A DNA stretch of 5,798 bases from Patescibacteria group bacterium (GTDB lineage Bacteria > Patescibacteriota > Gracilibacteria > UBA1369 > JAHJTR01). Each line of letters opens with the position of its first letter. Within the stretch, counting starts at the first letter, position 1. The stretch covers positions 1-5,798 of the forward strand of contig JAHJTR010000114.1 in the NCBI GenBank assembly GCA_018829865.1, in the 5' to 3' direction. The notes beneath the pieces were generated by a model. The model had not been told where the DNA came from. It was given only the letters and a program-made list of their open reading frames with translations, and made no database searches. Below, one piece after another: positions 5,267-5,798 of this stretch. Made by a program: the position numbers and the translations under genes.

Positions 5267-5296
5267 ATTGCCAGAAAGGCAATCTTATGTTATAAT
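5267..5296 (+). promoter_or_regulatory. Strong sigma70-type promoter with palindrome over the -35 box
   Basis: TTGCCA (5268-5273), a 17-base spacer and a perfect TATAAT (5291-5296) sit 24 bases before ATG 5321. The -35 box lies within the perfect inverted repeat ATTGCC-AGAAA-GGCAAT (5267-5283), which could be an operator for a repressor or for the response regulator itself. The lack of a T-run argues against a terminator. The promoter shows that the true start of the next gene is downstream of 5303. Confidence 0.65.
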
Positions 5297-5320
5297 AAAA
5301 CAATTGCAAACAATAAAAAA

Positions 5321-5719
5321 ATGCTAAATCAAGACAACACCAAAAAAAGCAAAATAGCCCTTATTGAAGACGATAGAGTCCTATCAAACATCTTAAATAT
5401 TAATCTTATACAAAAGGGTTACGAGACAATATGCATATTTAACGGCAATGAAGTCATTGAAATAGTGCAAAACGAAAGACCTTCACTAATTTTATTGGAC
5501 ATAATTCTCCCGGGGCAAAATGGCTTGGAAATCCTTCAACTAATGAAAAACGATGAAGTAATGAGACAAATACCGGTATTAATAACCTCAAATCTAGGTG
5601 ATGATAATATCGTCAAAAGAGGGATCAGCCTTGGAGCAGTAGACTACATAATTAAAGCAGATAATTCTCTGGCCAGCATAATCAGCAAAATTGAAAATAC
5701 ACTTGGACTAAATCTATGA
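5321..5719 (+). CDS. Single-domain response regulator (CheY-like receiver)
   Basis: A 132-residue receiver domain with no output domain. It would accept phosphate from a histidine kinase and act by protein contact in the cytosol. The acidic pocket EDD is at 16-18, the phosphate-accepting aspartate is D60 (LILLDIILPGQNG), the switch Thr/Ser is at 89-90 (VLITSN) and the conserved lysine is K112 (DYIIKAD). The usual proline after that lysine is alanine. The C-terminus ends at helix 5 (ISKIENTLG). ATG 5321 is chosen because the promoter's -10 box lies at 5291-5296 and the receiver fold starts at about residue 10; an upstream GTG at 5255 in the same frame would put translation before the transcription start. 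No Shine-Dalgarno sequence is seen. The stop overlaps the next start as ATGA (5716-5719), so it is probably co-translated with a partner kinase. Confidence 0.9.
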   Translation: MLNQDNTKKSKIALIEDDRVLSNILNINLIQKGYETICIFNGNEVIEIVQNERPSLILLDIILPGQNGLEILQLMKNDEVMRQIPVLITSNLGDDNIVKRGISLGAVDYIIKADNSLASIISKIENTLGLNL

Positions 5720-5798
5720 AAATCTCAATAAAATTCAGCACCAAACTAATAATCCTGATACTGTGTATTATAACTATTTCAGTTGGAACAATCGCTAC
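5716..5798 (+). CDS. N-terminus of a membrane protein, probably a sensor histidine kinase (cut by window end)
   Basis: Only the first 27 residues are visible. A short basic start (MKISIKFSTK) is followed by a hydrophobic helix (LIILILCIITISVGTIA), the usual opening of membrane sensor kinases and other two-component sensors. Overlap by ATGA with the receiver gene suggests translational coupling and a kinase-regulator pair. The kinase identity is inferred from this neighbour alone; a chemoreceptor-like or cyclase sensor would look the same here. Confidence 0.6.
   Translation, partial: MKISIKFSTKLIILILCIITISVGTIA

Noticed and set aside
5267..5283. Hairpin as a transcription terminator after maf
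   Set aside because: The stem is only six pairs and has no following T-run; it sits exactly on the -35 box of a good promoter.
5255..5320. GTG start giving the response regulator 22 extra residues
   Set aside because: The extension covers the promoter -10 box (5291-5296), so it would not be transcribed from that promoter, and receiver domains begin close to residue 10 of the shorter form.

Overview
The window is AT-rich bacterial DNA with two parts of different character. I cannot name the organism. Three promoters on the right-hand side share a core of TATG followed closely by an ATAATAAA-type -10 box. Starts mostly lack a Shine-Dalgarno sequence. TAA and TGA both behave as stop codons, so there is no sign of an altered code. 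The repeats on the left resemble, from memory, cassette-recombination sites common in Bacteroidota, while the promoters look more like those of candidate-phylum (Patescibacteria-like) genomes. Both impressions are weak, and cassettes can travel between phyla.

Left part (1 to about 2660): an integron-like array of gene cassettes with no integrase in view. Three structured repeats (about 650-745, 1838-1961 and 2566-2665) look like attC sites. The best evidence is that the left half-site of the first repeat is an exact reverse complement of the start of its own cassette at the window edge, as expected if that cassette once existed as a circle. The third repeat and its cassette start show the same relation more weakly. 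The three cassettes carry a secreted WG-repeat protein (31-639), an unrecognised 318-residue soluble protein in reverse orientation (762-1718), and a membrane-anchored protein of unknown function (2010-2534). The second and third sites have lost the conserved G at the crossover point, so this end of the array looks decayed.

Middle (about 2680-3444): a Fic toxin-antitoxin pair with its own promoter. A 49-residue antitoxin carries the Fic-inhibitory motif and overlaps the toxin gene by 23 bases. The toxin keeps the full HPFREGNGR motif but is cut at its 54th codon by an in-frame TAA, so the toxin is probably dead while the antitoxin is intact.

Right part (about 3480-5798): a chromosomal-looking block. 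A promoter drives a TrpD-fold protein that has lost nearly all catalytic motifs of anthranilate phosphoribosyltransferase, overlapping by 11 bases with a Maf-type nucleotide pyrophosphatase. A second, strong sigma70-like promoter with a palindrome over its -35 box then drives a single-domain response regulator, which overlaps (ATGA) the start of a membrane protein, probably its sensor kinase, cut off by the window end.
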